Below, piece by piece: positions 1-8,856 of a stretch of 40,457 nt of DNA; the first letter of the stretch is position 1, and each line of letters begins with the position of its first letter. A program made the translations under genes and the position numbers. The notes below the pieces were generated by a model. That model was not told the DNA's origin. It was given only the letters and a program-made list of their open reading frames with translations, and searched no databases. This DNA is from Gemella haemolysans (GTDB lineage: Bacteria > Bacillota > Bacilli > Staphylococcales > Gemellaceae). Where the stretch lies: contig NZ_JAQMFS010000020.1 in NCBI RefSeq assembly GCF_028308085.1, positions 1 to 40,457 of the forward strand. Direction: 5' to 3'.

Positions 1-115
1 ATATCTAAAAAGCTTTTATAAAGCGAATTTAGATATCAATAAACCACTGCGTCTATGAATTTTCATATAAACCTTGTTAAAATTTAGGACTTTTGAGTCA
101 GCCCCTTTTTGATTA
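1..115 (+). mobile_element. Terminal fragment of an insertion element
   Basis: The stretch looks like the right-hand end of an insertion sequence running off the window. Frame 2 is open from the window edge to a TGA at 56-58 and would encode a short basic C-terminus ending KANLDINKPLRL. It is followed by an AT-rich spacer and a terminus-like sequence containing GAGTCAGCCCC (96-106). A diverged copy of about 95 bp lies at 38731-38830 in inverted orientation, which is the main evidence that this is a repeat. The family is uncertain; an IS1182-like element is a guess. Confidence 0.45.
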
Positions 116-133
116 ACCCTAATATAAAAAAAT

Positions 134-186
134 AAACGACTAGGAAATCGTGATTTTATGAAAATCTTGACTTCTAGTCGTTTTTT
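134..186 (-). terminator. Rho-independent terminator after the YugP-like peptidase gene
   Basis: A long hairpin pairs AAACGACTAG (134-143) with CTAGTCGTTT (174-183), with an inner GATTTT/AAAATC helix. T-rich runs flank both sides, so it can act on both strands. It lies just past the stop of the minus-strand peptidase gene. Confidence 0.8.
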
Positions 187-218
187 ATTATTTTGACCGC
201 ATTGGTTAATATTAATTA

Positions 219-944
219 TTAGTCTCTATTACTACTATTTAATAAAATAAAAATGAATCTTAATAGTTCCATTAAAGCAACCATCGCTGCTGCTACATAT
301 GTTAATGCTGCTGCAGTTAGAACTTTACGACAGTGTCTGTGTTCTTGGTCATCTACGATATTTAAATCAACTACTTGCTCTAAAGCACGTTTTGAAGCAT
401 CGAACTCTACTGGCAGTGTTACTACTTGGAATAGTACTGCAAATAGCATAAATCCTACTCCAACCCAAGCAATAGTATAACCAAATTGTCCGATTAATCC
501 TGTTAATAAGAATCCTACCATAATAAGAATAGTTGATAAGTTTCCTCCAAGATTTGCTAATGGTACTAGTGAGTGTCTCCATCTCATTGGTTTGTAGTCT
601 GCTACTTTATCTTGAATAACGTGACCAATTTCGTGTGCAGCAATTGCAACTGATGCAACTGTTGGTTGATCATGTACGATTGGTGATAAAACTACAACAT
701 TATTAGTTGGATCATAGTGGTCTGACAATTCAACCTCACCTCTAACTACTCTAACACCTGTAATTCCATTTGCTTGCATTATTATTTCTGCAACTTCTTT
801 TCCAGTTAATCCTGATTTTGTTCTTACTTTTTTATATCTTTCGTATGTTCTTTTTACTTTGAATTGAGCCCATAAAGGGATTAACATAATTAGTAAAAAG
901 TAAAGTATATAACTTCCTGACATTCCATAATATCCTAATGGCAT
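219..944 (-). CDS. YugP-type membrane zinc metallopeptidase
   Basis: The 241-residue protein has an N-terminal membrane segment (about 10-28), a cytosolic-looking stretch, the zinc-protease motif HEIGH at 104-108, and two or three hydrophobic segments after residue 125. This order and length match the YugP / Zn_peptidase_2 family (PF04298) of Firmicutes, whose substrate is unknown. HExxH supplies two zinc ligands and the catalytic glutamate. The start is supported by a strong AGGAGG ribosome-binding site eight bases upstream. The gene stands alone, with a terminator at 134-186 and about 240 bp between it and der. Family assignment is firm; physiological role is not. Confidence 0.85.
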   Translation of the reverse strand: MPLGYYGMSGSYILYFLLIMLIPLWAQFKVKRTYERYKKVRTKSGLTGKEVAEIIMQANGITGVRVVRGEVELSDHYDPTNNVVVLSPIVHDQPTVASVAIAAHEIGHVIQDKVADYKPMRWRHSLVPLANLGGNLSTILIMVGFLLTGLIGQFGYTIAWVGVGFMLFAVLFQVVTLPVEFDASKRALEQVVDLNIVDDQEHRHCRKVLTAAALTYVAAAMVALMELLRFIFILLNSSNRD

Positions 945-1094
945 ATAGATTACCTCCTAATTAGTAAATTATATAAGTTAAATTATACCATGTTCTAAGT
1001 ATATTTTCTAGTATTTTGACTAAATTTTACCATTAAATTTTATTGAAAATAATGAGGGGTGTTTCCATTATTTCTTTCATAAAATTATTAACAT

Positions 1095-1133
1095 AAAAGA
1101 GCAGTTTTAAAATCATTTTAGAACCACTCTCTT
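1095..1133 (-). terminator. Terminator after der
   Basis: A 12-bp stem with G-U pairs forms between 1122-1133 and 1095-1106, with an inner AT helix, 50-90 nt past the der stop. The trailing U run is short (four). A second hairpin (1047-1054 with 1066-1073) follows and may back it up. Nothing else is evident in the 239-bp gap. Confidence 0.6.
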
Positions 1134-1183
1134 ATCGTTTTATTAAGTTAATGTTTTAAAATTTGAATAACTAATCTATTCCA

Positions 1184-2491
1184 CTAGTTTCTTTGTCTTG
1201 CTAATAGTTTAATAGGAGTTCCTTCAAAGTTAAATGAATCACGAATTCTATTTTCTAAAAATCTCTCATATGAGAAGTGCATAAGTTCTGGATAATTCAC
1301 GAAAAACACGAATGTCGGTGGATTAATCGCAACTTGTGATGCATAGAAAATATTAAGTCTTTTACCTTTATCTTGTGGTGTTGGATTCATAGAAACAGCA
1401 TCCACAACGATTTCGTTAAGTGTAGAACTTTGAATTCGACGTTGTCTATTTTCATAAGATTCTTTAATTAATGGGAAGATGTTAAATACACGTTGTTTTG
1501 TTTTTGCAGAAACATATACGATTTTCGCATAATCTAAGTATGCAAAACTATCTCGAATTTTTTCTTCAAATTCTTTCATAGTTTTATCGTCTTTTTCAAT
1601 CGCATCCCATTTGTTAACAACGATGATTACACCTTTTCCAGATTCGTGAGCATATCCGGCTACTTTCTTATCTTGTTCAATAATACCTTCCTCGGCATTA
1701 AGAACAACTAAGACGACATCTGAACGTTCAATAGCTTTAAGAGAACGAAGAACTGAATATTTTTCACAACTTTCATATACTTTACCACGTTTTCTAATAC
1801 CGGCTGTATCGATTACGACATACTCATCTCCATTATGTTTAAAATCAGTATCTATTGCATCTCGTGTTGTTCCAGCGATATCAGAAGCAATTACACGTTC
1901 TTCTCCTAAAATAGTGTTAATTAAACTAGATTTCCCAACATTTGGACGTCCTATTAGAGAGAATCTAATCTTATCATCTTCTTCCTCTTCTTCTAGAACT
2001 TTAAAGTTTTTACAAACTTCATCTAATAAGTCACCGATACCTAAACCGTGTGATCCAGAAATTGGGAATGGATCTCCAAATCCTAATGAATAGAAATCAT
2101 AAATCATATGGTTCATATCAAAATTATCAATTTTATTTACTGCAAGAACTACTGGTTTATCAGTTTTATATAATAATTTTGCAACTTCTTCATCATCACT
2201 AGTAACACCATCGCGACCGTTTGTTAAGAATATAATTACATCGGCTTCATCTATAGCTAATTCAGCTTGTGCTCTGATTTGTTTTTGGAATGGAGTATCT
2301 TCTAACTCAATTCCCCCTGTATCAATCATGAAGAATGAATAGTTCAACCATTCTGCTTTTGAATAAATTCTATCACGTGTAACACCTGCTACATCTTCTA
2401 CGATAGAAAGTCTATCACCAATAATTTTATTGAAAATTGTAGATTTACCTACATTAGGTCTACCTATTATCGCAACTGTTGGTTTTGCCAT
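1184..2491 (-). CDS. der: Ribosome-assembly GTPase Der (EngA)
   Basis: Der is a double GTPase needed for maturation of the 50S subunit. The 435-residue protein shows two full G domains. The first has GRPNVGKS at 10-17, DTGG at 57-60 and NKID at 119-122. The second has GRPNVGKS at 181-188, DTAG at 228-231 and NKWD at 293-296. An acidic linker (about 165-174) separates them, and a KH-like C-terminal domain fills roughly 350-435. Length and motif order are those of the family. GGAGGG precedes the ATG by six bases. It lies downstream of rpsA, separated by a strong terminator at 2540-2578, so it probably has its own promoter or depends on read-through. Confidence 0.98.
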   Translation of the reverse strand: MAKPTVAIIGRPNVGKSTIFNKIIGDRLSIVEDVAGVTRDRIYSKAEWLNYSFFMIDTGGIELEDTPFQKQIRAQAELAIDEADVIIFLTNGRDGVTSDDEEVAKLLYKTDKPVVLAVNKIDNFDMNHMIYDFYSLGFGDPFPISGSHGLGIGDLLDEVCKNFKVLEEEEEDDKIRFSLIGRPNVGKSSLINTILGEERVIASDIAGTTRDAIDTDFKHNGDEYVVIDTAGIRKRGKVYESCEKYSVLRSLKAIERSDVVLVVLNAEEGIIEQDKKVAGYAHESGKGVIIVVNKWDAIEKDDKTMKEFEEKIRDSFAYLDYAKIVYVSAKTKQRVFNIFPLIKESYENRQRRIQSSTLNEIVVDAVSMNPTPQDKGKRLNIFYASQVAINPPTFVFFVNYPELMHFSYERFLENRIRDSFNFEGTPIKLLARQRN

Positions 2492-2539
2492 GTTTTTCCC
2501 TCCATATCTTTAAATTTTTACTTTATCTTTATACCTAAA

Positions 2540-2578
2540 AAATAAAAGCAATAGACAAGCTATCTACTGCCTTTATTT
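2540..2578 (-). terminator. Terminator after rpsA
   Basis: A 16-bp stem (2563-2578 with 2540-2555, two G-U pairs) closes a seven-base loop. On the minus strand it is followed by a T-rich run. It starts 16 nt past the rpsA stop. Confidence 0.85.
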
Positions 2579-2593
2579 CTCTATTTTTTCAAA

Positions 2594-3802
2594 TTAAAGT
2601 TCGATGTCTTTAAATTTGTCCCCTAAACTAAATGAAGTATCTTCATCTTTTAAGTAAGAAGTATCGTATTCTGCTTCTTCTTTAACTTCTTCTTTAACTG
2701 GTTTTTCTAAAAGTTCTTTGATTGATAGAGATAATCTTTCGCTTTCGAAATCAAATTCTAATACTTTTACAGTAACTTTGTCACCTTTTTTAAGAACGTC
2801 TTCTACGTTTGTTACTCTATCATGAGAAATTTGAGAAATGTGAACTAATCCTTCAACTTCTGGTAAAACTTCTACGAAAGCACCGAATGCAGTTGTGTTA
2901 CGAACAACTCCTTCCAGTACATCCCCAGCTTTAATTGTAGCACGAGCTACTTCCCATTGAGTTGGTAATAAAGTTTTTGCTGAAAGTGAAATTTTTTCAT
3001 TTTCTTTATCTACAGCGATAACAGCAACTTTAACTGTATCCCCAACTGAAAGTACGTCAGAAACTTTTTCTACACGAGCGTGAGAAATTTCTGAGATGTG
3101 AAGTAATCCGTCAACTTCACCAATGTTTACAAAAGCACCGAAGTCAGTAATACGACTAACTTTACCTTCAATAACATCACCTTCATTAATGTTACCATAA
3201 ACTTCTGCTAATTTTTTAGCTTTTTCTTCTTCTAAAATTGCACGTCTGTTTAAGATAATTTTATTTTTAGATTTATCCACTTCTTCAATTTTGAATGTGT
3301 ATTCATTTCCTACAAATTTAGATAGATCTTTTCTAAATTTAGTGTCGATATATGAACCTGGGATAAACGCACGTAATCCTTCTACGTCTGCTAATAATCC
3401 ACCTTTAGTTTGTCCTGAAACTGTAGCTTGAATTAATTCTCCGTTTTCGAATTTTTCAATAATTCCAGTCCAAGATAATTCCATTAATTTTTTATATTCA
3501 GCATTTTCTAAAATTTTGTGTGATAAATAAATTACACCAGGTACGTCTTCTGATCTCTTTTCACGGTCAGCTCTGATTCCTGTTACTTGAGCTTCTACTT
3601 CATCGCCAACTGATAATACTTCTTCAATATTTTCGAATGGTTTTCTTGTAATTTGATTACGTAAAATTACGCAGTCATATTGAGCTCCTGCTACATCAAC
3701 GTATACTTTATCGTTATCGATTTTAGATACTGTACCAGTTACTTTATCTCCTTTTTTCAGCATTTCTGAGCTATTTAATAATTCCTCAAATGAAGTTGTC
3801 AT
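2594..3802 (-). CDS. rpsA: Small-subunit ribosomal protein S1
   Basis: S1 binds mRNA on the 30S subunit. I place the start at the ATG at 3802 because AGGAGG lies eight bases upstream; the open frame extends 18 codons further but has no such signal. The 402-residue product carries four S1/OB repeats at about 17-95, 119-186, 207-276 and 292-363. The last two carry the typical FGAFV and GL(L/V)HIS signatures. The C-terminus (365-402) is acidic. Four repeats is the usual Firmicute form, shorter than the six-repeat proteobacterial S1. A promoter at 3845-3873 and a terminator at 2540-2578 suggest a single-gene unit, although trmD read-through is possible. Confidence 0.93.
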   Translation of the reverse strand: MTTSFEELLNSSEMLKKGDKVTGTVSKIDNDKVYVDVAGAQYDCVILRNQITRKPFENIEEVLSVGDEVEAQVTGIRADREKRSEDVPGVIYLSHKILENAEYKKLMELSWTGIIEKFENGELIQATVSGQTKGGLLADVEGLRAFIPGSYIDTKFRKDLSKFVGNEYTFKIEEVDKSKNKIILNRRAILEEEKAKKLAEVYGNINEGDVIEGKVSRITDFGAFVNIGEVDGLLHISEISHARVEKVSDVLSVGDTVKVAVIAVDKENEKISLSAKTLLPTQWEVARATIKAGDVLEGVVRNTTAFGAFVEVLPEVEGLVHISQISHDRVTNVEDVLKKGDKVTVKVLEFDFESERLSLSIKELLEKPVKEEVKEEAEYDTSYLKDEDTSFSLGDKFKDIEL

Positions 3803-3844
3803 TACTTCTAATCCTCCTGTGCTTACAATACATACTATATTAAT

Positions 3845-3873
3845 ATTATACATCAAAAATACAGTTATGTCAT
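3845..3873 (-). promoter_or_regulatory. Probable sigma-A promoter of rpsA
   Basis: On the minus strand, ATGACA (3873-3868) and TATAAT (3850-3845) are separated by exactly 17 bases. They lie between the trmD gene and the rpsA start. Confidence 0.6.
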
Positions 3874-3883
3874 TTATTTTATG

Positions 3884-4615
3884 TTAATTTTTTAATTCTT
3901 TTTTTATTTCATCGAGTAATTTTGTTTCTTCTTTACTCAATTCATAGTTATCTAGTAAATCTGGACGTCTTAGATATGTTCTTCGTAGACTTTCTTTTTT
4001 TCTGTAAGTTTCTATATTCTTATGATGTCCACTTGTCAGCACATCAGGAACTACCATCCCTTTGTAGTCTTTTGGTCTTGTGTATTGTGGATATTCTAAA
4101 AGACCAGTTGAAAATGAATCATCTTTATGAGATTCTTCTTTCCCTAATACATCTGGTACAAGTCGAGCAATACTATCAACCATAGTCATCGCAGCAAATT
4201 CCCCACCAGTTAAAATGAAATCTCCAATTGAGAGTTCATCAGTTACAAGGTATTCTCTAATTCTTTCGTCGTATCCTTCATAATGACCACAGATAAAAAT
4301 TAAATGCTCTTCTTCTGAAAGTTCCTCAGCTTTTTTCTGACTAAATCTTTCTCCTTGAGGACATAATAAAATGATACGTGTTTTATCTGTTTTATCTAAA
4401 CTTTCAACAGCATTAAATATTGGTTCAGGTTTTAAAACCATACCTTGACCACCACCGAATGGATAATCATCTACTTGATTATGCTTATTCCCAGAGAATT
4501 TACGATAATCTACTATATTTATGTCTAATAACTTATTATCTTTTGCTTTCCCTAAAATCGAATGATTTAACGAATCAAACATATCAGGAAATAACGTCAG
4601 TATATCAATTTTCAT
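3884..4615 (-). CDS. trmD: tRNA (guanine-37-N1)-methyltransferase TrmD
   Basis: TrmD methylates G37 next to the anticodon using S-adenosylmethionine, preventing +1 frameshifting. The 243-residue protein has the SPOUT-fold signatures of the family: YPFGGGQGM at 51-59, [10 protein letters not shown] at 109-118 and [11 protein letters not shown] at 129-139, the last two forming the trefoil-knot cofactor site. The ATG overlaps the rimM stop codon by one base (TAATG), so the two genes are translationally coupled, as in many bacteria. Confidence 0.98.
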   Translation of the reverse strand: MKIDILTLFPDMFDSLNHSILGKAKDNKLLDINIVDYRKFSGNKHNQVDDYPFGGGQGMVLKPEPIFNAVESLDKTDKTRIILLCPQGERFSQKKAEELSEEEHLIFICGHYEGYDERIREYLVTDELSIGDFILTGGEFAAMTMVDSIARLVPDVLGKEESHKDDSFSTGLLEYPQYTRPKDYKGMVVPDVLTSGHHKNIETYRKKESLRRTYLRRPDLLDNYELSKEETKLLDEIKKELKN

Positions 4616-5124
4616 TAGTCAATTAGTCCTTCCATAACTTCGATATCTATTTTCTTATTCTCAACATCTATTTTCTTCACTACATCCTCAATATATGGTA
4701 TCAAGATTTCTTTACCGTTTTGAGATTTTATAACCCAAACATCATTAGCTCCTGGTGTTAGGATTTCTGAAATTTCACCTAAAGATTTCCCATTTTCATC
4801 AAAAACTTCACATCCAATGATTTCATGAAAGTAGAATTCATTTTCTTCCAACTCACCAATATTATCTGAATCAATTTTAATTTGTAGATTTTTAAGTTTT
4901 TCAGCTTCTTCAATCGAGTCAATCCCAACAAACTTCACTAAAAGGTTGTTTTTATGAGTTCTATAACTTTCTACAGTCACTTCTTTTACAACTTGATTAC
5001 CACGTGTTATTAATAATTCAGTGCCTTTTTCAAAGCGTTGCTCTTCAAAATCTGTAGATGAAATTACTTTCACCTCTCCTCTCAATGAGTGAGTATTTAC
5101 AATTTTTCCTACTTTTAAACGCAT
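4615..5124 (-). CDS. rimM: Ribosome maturation factor RimM
   Basis: RimM assists assembly of the 30S head by binding S19. The 169-residue product has the family's two parts: an N-terminal beta-barrel (from [16 protein letters not shown]) and a C-terminal PRC-barrel (about 95-165). GGAGG precedes the ATG by seven bases. It overlaps trmD by one base. Upstream, only 24 bp separate it from the end of phnE with no terminator between, so transporter and ribosome-maturation genes may share a transcript. Confidence 0.97.
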   Translation of the reverse strand: MRLKVGKIVNTHSLRGEVKVISSTDFEEQRFEKGTELLITRGNQVVKEVTVESYRTHKNNLLVKFVGIDSIEEAEKLKNLQIKIDSDNIGELEENEFYFHEIIGCEVFDENGKSLGEISEILTPGANDVWVIKSQNGKEILIPYIEDVVKKIDVENKKIDIEVMEGLID

Positions 5125-5148
5125 TTGATCCTCCTATGTACTCTTATA

Positions 5149-6708
5149 CTATTTTTTAACTTTCATTCTAATTAAATATGATATATTTTCTATAATAATT
5201 ATAGAAAGTGATAACCCAATTAATAATGTTGAAATTCTGTTCCAATTTCTATATTCTATATTATTTACAAGTAAATGTCCAATTCCACCTGCTCCAACCA
5301 TACCAAGTATAGTAGAATTTTTAATATTTGATTCAAATCTATACAACACTATAGTAACAAATTCAGGGAAATATCCATTAAATATTATTTTTATATAACT
5401 AATGAAACTTCCAAGACCTAAACTCTTCGTCATTAAAAGTACATTAGTATTTATCCCTTCTAGAACTTCATTATACATTTTTGTCATTACACCAACTGTA
5501 TAAATGTATAATGCAAAAAAGCTACTGATTGCCCCTGGTCCAAATCCTCTAAAGAATATTAAAGCTACTATTATCGGCGGAAATGTTCTTAGTATATTTA
5601 TGAAAATTTTCATACTTAGCGCTTTATATTTACCAAATAAATTAACCGAAGATAAGTAAGATGTGAAAATCGCTGTTACTGCGGCAAATATCGTTGCACT
5701 AAAAGCTATTTCAATGCTTACCATTAACTCGCTCAACATCTTTGGTACATATGCCAGATCAGGATTTATAATTCCATTTCCCAGCACCTTCAACTGTTTT
5801 AATCCTATTAAAAACCTTTCTTGGGTAATGGTAATATATTTAGTGACATACAGAATACTTCCAACTAGTACTATAGGTGTAACAACTCTAATAGTATTTT
5901 TTCTAAAAATAAATTTATCAAAAGTTAGTTGTGAAGAATTACTATAATTTCTAAAAAAGTAACTCACTAAATCGATAAAAAATATTAGAATTACTAGAGT
6001 AAGTATAATTATTGATACTCTATCATACCTCAAATGATTCAGCTCTTGCCACAATCTTTGACCTATTCCACCTGCTCCTACTAAACCTAGAACACTTGCT
6101 CCACGAATACTAGACTCTAGCGTTAAGAAATATATCGAAACCACCTGTGGTTTTAAGTTAGAAAGAATTGCATTTTTATATATAATAAATTTTGAACTTC
6201 CTAGTGACTCCATTGCCTCTAGCTGTTTAATCTCTACTTCTTCTGCATACTCCTTAAGCAATTTAGACGCCGTAAGAAAATTAATTAAATAAATACTTAC
6301 AAATCCACTAAATACACCTGTACTAAATAAACTAACAAGAATAGCCGCAATAATTAGAAAAGGTATTGTTCTAAAAATAGAAAACACAGCACTGAATAAT
6401 TTAGGTATTATTTTTAATTTAAAAAGCACATTTGTCAATATCGGTAAAAACAATAAAGCTGTAAATAATGCTAAAATCGATGAAAACAATGCTATATTTA
6501 TCGTTTCAATTATAGGTTGTTTTAACTCACCCAAGATTGAAAAATCAACAGGATACATTCGCCCTAATAAGTTCTGTATTCTTTTAAAACCTACTGAAAA
6601 AGTTTTTGCATCATATTGCATAAACGCAATCAAGATAATACATACTATAAATATGCTAGCTAATATTTTATTTATATATTTTTTAATTATAAAGTTCTTC
6701 AAATTCAT
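5149..6708 (-). CDS. phnE: Phosphonate-type ABC transporter, fused double permease (PhnE-PhnE)
   Basis: This is the membrane part of a PhnCDE-type importer for phosphonate, phosphite or a related phosphate ester. The 519-residue protein contains two complete BPD_transp_1 permease domains in tandem, about 1-255 and 270-519. Each has several membrane segments and an EAA-type coupling loop (first one about 157-187), followed by GAGGIGQ (211-217) in the first half and GAGGIGH near the C-terminus in the second. In many bacteria these are two separate phnE genes, so this looks like a natural fusion. Its start overlaps the end of phnC by 26 bases. The solute-binding gene phnD is not adjacent but lies across a tRNA operon. 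Substrate cannot be told from sequence, and no C-P lyase genes are present here. Confidence 0.88.
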   Translation of the reverse strand: MNLKNFIIKKYINKILASIFIVCIILIAFMQYDAKTFSVGFKRIQNLLGRMYPVDFSILGELKQPIIETINIALFSSILALFTALLFLPILTNVLFKLKIIPKLFSAVFSIFRTIPFLIIAAILVSLFSTGVFSGFVSIYLINFLTASKLLKEYAEEVEIKQLEAMESLGSSKFIIYKNAILSNLKPQVVSIYFLTLESSIRGASVLGLVGAGGIGQRLWQELNHLRYDRVSIIILTLVILIFFIDLVSYFFRNYSNSSQLTFDKFIFRKNTIRVVTPIVLVGSILYVTKYITITQERFLIGLKQLKVLGNGIINPDLAYVPKMLSELMVSIEIAFSATIFAAVTAIFTSYLSSVNLFGKYKALSMKIFINILRTFPPIIVALIFFRGFGPGAISSFFALYIYTVGVMTKMYNEVLEGINTNVLLMTKSLGLGSFISYIKIIFNGYFPEFVTIVLYRFESNIKNSTILGMVGAGGIGHLLVNNIEYRNWNRISTLLIGLSLSIIIIENISYLIRMKVKK

Positions 6709-7420
6709 CTTTAGTCACCATATCAGAATCTTTATAAAATAAAACTTTTCCGTCTTTCAATCCTAAAATTTTTGTACTATATTTTTTCGCAAGATTTACA
6801 TCGTGTAAATTGATTAAAACAGTAATATCTTTTTCTTTATTTAATTTCTTAAATGTATCCATTATAAGAGTAGTGTTCTTTTCATCTAAACTACTCACAG
6901 GTTCATCAGCTAATAAAAATTTCGGATCTTGTGCGAGCGCCTTAGCGATTGCTACCCTTTGCTTCTGTCCACCAGATAAATACTTAGACTTTTTAAAAGC
7001 CTCCTCTTCTAAACCAACCTGTTTTAAATAACCTACTCCTTCATTATACTCTTTCTTAGTATAACCAAGTAAAAGGCCTAATGGAGATTTTTTTACTAAA
7101 TATGGAGTCAATACATTTTCAACTGTATATAAATTATCAAGAACATTATAATCTTGGAATATAAATGCAATTTCTCTTCTAATAAGCTTTAATTTCTTCT
7201 TATTGTAATTGACTATATTTTCACCAGCTATATTAATTTCTCCAGATTTAGGTTTATTCAATAGATTTAAGCAACGTAATAAAGTTGATTTACCAGCACC
7301 ACTCTTTCCCACTACTGCTACAAATTCTCCTTGATCAACATTAAATGAGATGTCATTTAATATACTTTTTACTCCATAGTTAAATACTAGATTTTTAACT
7401 TCTAACTTCTCACTTTTCAC
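6683..7420 (-). CDS. phnC: Phosphonate-type ABC transporter ATPase PhnC
   Basis: The 245-residue protein is the ATP-hydrolysing subunit for the adjacent fused permease. Walker A GKSGAGKST lies at 38-46, the signature LSGGQ at 148-152 and Walker B LLADEP at 169-174, and a switch His occurs in NLHDVNLAKKY. All catalytic residues are intact. The best start is a GTG at 7420 with GAGGTG about six bases upstream; an ATG just before it is out of frame. The gene begins a phnC-phnE unit that continues into rimM-trmD without a visible terminator. Confidence 0.92.
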   Translation of the reverse strand: MKSEKLEVKNLVFNYGVKSILNDISFNVDQGEFVAVVGKSGAGKSTLLRCLNLLNKPKSGEINIAGENIVNYNKKKLKLIRREIAFIFQDYNVLDNLYTVENVLTPYLVKKSPLGLLLGYTKKEYNEGVGYLKQVGLEEEAFKKSKYLSGGQKQRVAIAKALAQDPKFLLADEPVSSLDEKNTTLIMDTFKKLNKEKDITVLINLHDVNLAKKYSTKILGLKDGKVLFYKDSDMVTKDEFEELYN

Positions 7421-7493
7421 TTCATCACCTCATTATCATATAATGAATTTTAAAATAAACTAATTCTAACTTTAGTAAAATTTTATAAGTACT

Positions 7494-7544
7494 ATTATAT
7501 CACTTAAAATAGTTTTTTTCAGTATTTTGCTACTAAATTTAGTA
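7494..7544 (-). promoter_or_regulatory. Probable phnC promoter with palindromic operator candidate
   Basis: On the minus strand, CTGAAA (7522-7517) and TATAAT (7499-7494) are 17 bases apart. Immediately upstream of the -35 is a perfect 14-bp palindrome, TACTAAATTTAGTA (7531-7544). The regulator is unknown. Confidence 0.45.
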
Positions 7545-7585
7545 CATTTATTAAACTGTTTACATTTAATTAAAAACAATCGTAA

Positions 7586-7626
7586 AATAATAAACTCGCC
7601 TATATTAAATAGACGAGTTATATTAT
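7586..7626 (-). terminator. Terminator after the thioredoxin-like gene
   Basis: The minus-strand stem AACTCGTCTA pairs with TAGGCGAGTT (one G-U), with outer AATAATA/TATTATT pairing and a T-rich tail. It abuts the stop of the thioredoxin-like gene. Confidence 0.75.
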
Positions 7627-7973
7627 TATTTAATGAATGTTGTAATTTCTTCTACAGATAAGCTAGAATCACATACAACTTTAACTTCACCAGCTTCAGC
7701 AACTAATAATCCTGGTACAGTTCTAACTGCATATTTTTCACGTAATGATTCAATTCCTGAGGCATCAGAAAAGTCTTCAGAATTAATAAAGAATGCTTCT
7801 ACTTTATTAGAAACAACGACTTCACTTAATTTTGGCATGAATCTTCTGCAGAATGGACATGATGATCTACCAATAAATAATACAAATTTCTCTTTTGATT
7901 CAATTTTTTCAAAAGCAGTTTTTGAATCTATTACTTTAAAGTTCTCTAAATCTTGTTCGAATGTTTTTTCCAT
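7626..7973 (-). CDS. Thioredoxin-like protein
   Basis: The 115-residue cytosolic protein has a thioredoxin fold with the active-site pair CPFC at 39-42 and the cis-proline at residue 87 (RTVPGLL). There is no signal peptide, so it probably acts in the cytoplasm. CPFC differs from the classical CGPC, and the family resembles the short thioredoxin/bacteriocin-accessory proteins of Bacilli rather than housekeeping TrxA. AAGGAG nine bases upstream fixes the start. It is flanked by terminators on both sides (7586-7626 and 8073-8108), so it is transcribed alone. Confidence 0.8.
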   Translation of the reverse strand: MEKTFEQDLENFKVIDSKTAFEKIESKEKFVLFIGRSSCPFCRRFMPKLSEVVVSNKVEAFFINSEDFSDASGIESLREKYAVRTVPGLLVAEAGEVKVVCDSSLSVEEITTFIK

Positions 7974-8072
7974 GTTATTTTATCTCCTTAAGTTTATAGG
8001 TCTAATTTTACTCTTATTTTTTAAAAATTTCTATTTATATGCTTACAAACTTTAAAATTCCATTTTATATAG

Positions 8073-8108
8073 AAAAAAAGAAGTAATGTACTTCTACACT
8101 ACTTCTTT
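8073..8108 (-). terminator. Terminator of the tRNA operon
   Basis: A 14-bp stem (8095-8108 with 8077-8090, one G-U) closes a GAAG tetraloop and is followed by seven T on the minus strand. It lies 16 nt past tRNA-His. Confidence 0.92.
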
Positions 8109-8123
8109 GCTAATTTCTAAAAA

Positions 8124-8200
8124 TGGGGCGGCTGAGGGGAATCGAACCCCCGAATGTCGGAACCACAATCCGATGCGTTAACCACTTCGCCACAGCCGCC
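8124..8200 (-). tRNA. tRNA-His (GTG)
   Basis: The cloverleaf has a seven-base-pair acceptor stem, anticodon loop ATTGTGG with anticodon GTG, and the extra G at -1 opposite C73 that identifies tRNA-His. CCA is encoded. It is the last gene of the operon. Confidence 0.97.
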
Positions 8201-8225
8201 AAAATATTAATTTTAAATAAAAAAA

Positions 8226-8298
8226 TGCCTTGAGACAGAGTCGAACTGCCGACACATGGAGCTTCAATCCATTGCTCTACCAACTGAGCTATCAAGGC
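8226..8298 (-). tRNA. tRNA-Phe (GAA)
   Basis: The acceptor stem GCCTTGA/TCAAGGC is followed by discriminator A73. The anticodon loop is TTGAAGC with anticodon GAA, closed by ATGGA/TCCAT. No CCA is encoded (the next bases are T), so it depends on the CCA-adding enzyme. Confidence 0.95.
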
Positions 8299-8303
8299 AA
8301 AAA

Positions 8304-8379
8304 TGGCGGTCCCGACGGGAATCGAACCCGCGATCTCCTGCGTGACAGGCAGGCGTGATAACCGCTACACCACGGGACC
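8304..8379 (-). tRNA. tRNA-Asp (GTC)
   Basis: Acceptor GGTCCCG/CGGGACC, discriminator G73 and encoded CCA. The anticodon loop CTGTCAC (anticodon GTC) is closed by CCTGC/GCAGG. Confidence 0.97.
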
Positions 8380-8410
8380 TAACTCTTATTCTCAATGTAT
8401 TTAATTCAAA

Positions 8411-8485
8411 TGGTGACCCGTACGGGATTCGAACCCGTGTTACCGCCGTGAAAGGGCGGTGTCTTAACCACTTGACCAACGGGCC
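8411..8485 (-). tRNA. tRNA-Glu (TTC)
   Basis: Acceptor GGCCCGT/ACGGGTC (one G-U pair) with encoded CCA. The anticodon loop CTTTCAC (anticodon TTC) is closed by CCGCC/GGCGG. Confidence 0.97.
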
Positions 8486-8495
8486 AATAAAAAAA

Positions 8496-8583
8496 CGGAG
8501 CAGGAGGGATTTGAACCCTCGCGCCGGTTTCCCGACCTACACCCTTAGCAGGGGCGCCTCTTCAGCCTCTTGAGTACTACTCC
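8496..8583 (-). tRNA. tRNA-Ser (GCT)
   Basis: An 88-nt tRNA with the long variable arm of serine tRNAs, acceptor GGAGTAG/CTGCTCC, discriminator G73 and anticodon loop CTGCTAA (GCT). CCA is not encoded. It starts two bases after tRNA-Asn. Confidence 0.96.
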
Positions 8584-8585
8584 AA

Positions 8586-8659
8586 CTCCACAGGCAGGAC
8601 TCGAACCTGCGACCCTCTGATTAACAGTCAGATGCTACTACCAACTGAGCTACTGTGGA
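8586..8659 (-). tRNA. tRNA-Asn (GTT)
   Basis: Acceptor TCCACAG/CTGTGGA, discriminator G73 and anticodon loop CTGTTAA (GTT) closed by TCTGA/TCAGA. CCA is not encoded. It is the first gene of the operon, about 25 nt past the predicted transcription start. Confidence 0.96.
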
Positions 8660-8690
8660 TAAATATTTGTGTTCCTAACGAACAATATTT

Positions 8691-8719
8691 ATTATACAAA
8701 AGTATTAACATAATGTCAA
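8691..8719 (-). promoter_or_regulatory. Consensus sigma-A promoter of the tRNA operon
   Basis: On the minus strand a perfect TTGACA (8719-8714) and a perfect TATAAT (8696-8691) are separated by exactly 17 bases, about 25 nt upstream of tRNA-Asn. Both boxes lie inside a 41-bp palindrome (8692-8732). Confidence 0.92.
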
Positions 8720-8732
8720 TACTTTTGTATAA
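8692..8732. repeat. 41-bp near-perfect palindrome overlapping the tRNA promoter
   Basis: Two 20-base arms (8692-8711 and 8713-8732) flank a single central base and match at 19 of 20 positions; the mismatch is a G-U in RNA. The symmetry also creates a plus-strand promoter-like pair, TTAACA (8705-8710) and TATAAC (8728-8733), 17 bases apart. A plus-strand T run follows from 8734. Confidence 0.85.
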
Positions 8733-8856
8733 CTTTTTTTATTTTTTCAATTACATATTTAAGAACTCTCTATTATCCCTGATAAAATAACATTTTTAAA
8801 ATTCAGTTTTAAATATTTTTTTTTATTGAATTAATATTTTTTTGAAATTATTCGTA

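Noticed and set aside
3803-3856. N-terminal extension of S1 (18 codons)
   Set aside because: The internal ATG at 3802 has an AGGAGG site and matches the family N-terminus; the extension overlaps the promoter.
7633-8055. 140-codon plus-strand frame antisense to the thioredoxin-like gene
   Set aside because: It lacks a ribosome-binding site, and the opposite strand encodes a clear CPFC thioredoxin with a strong one.
8110-8573. Open frames on both strands across the tRNA cluster, one with a product reading PYGIRTRVTAVKG
   Set aside because: They overlap well-formed tRNA genes and are the familiar spurious translations of tRNA T-arms.
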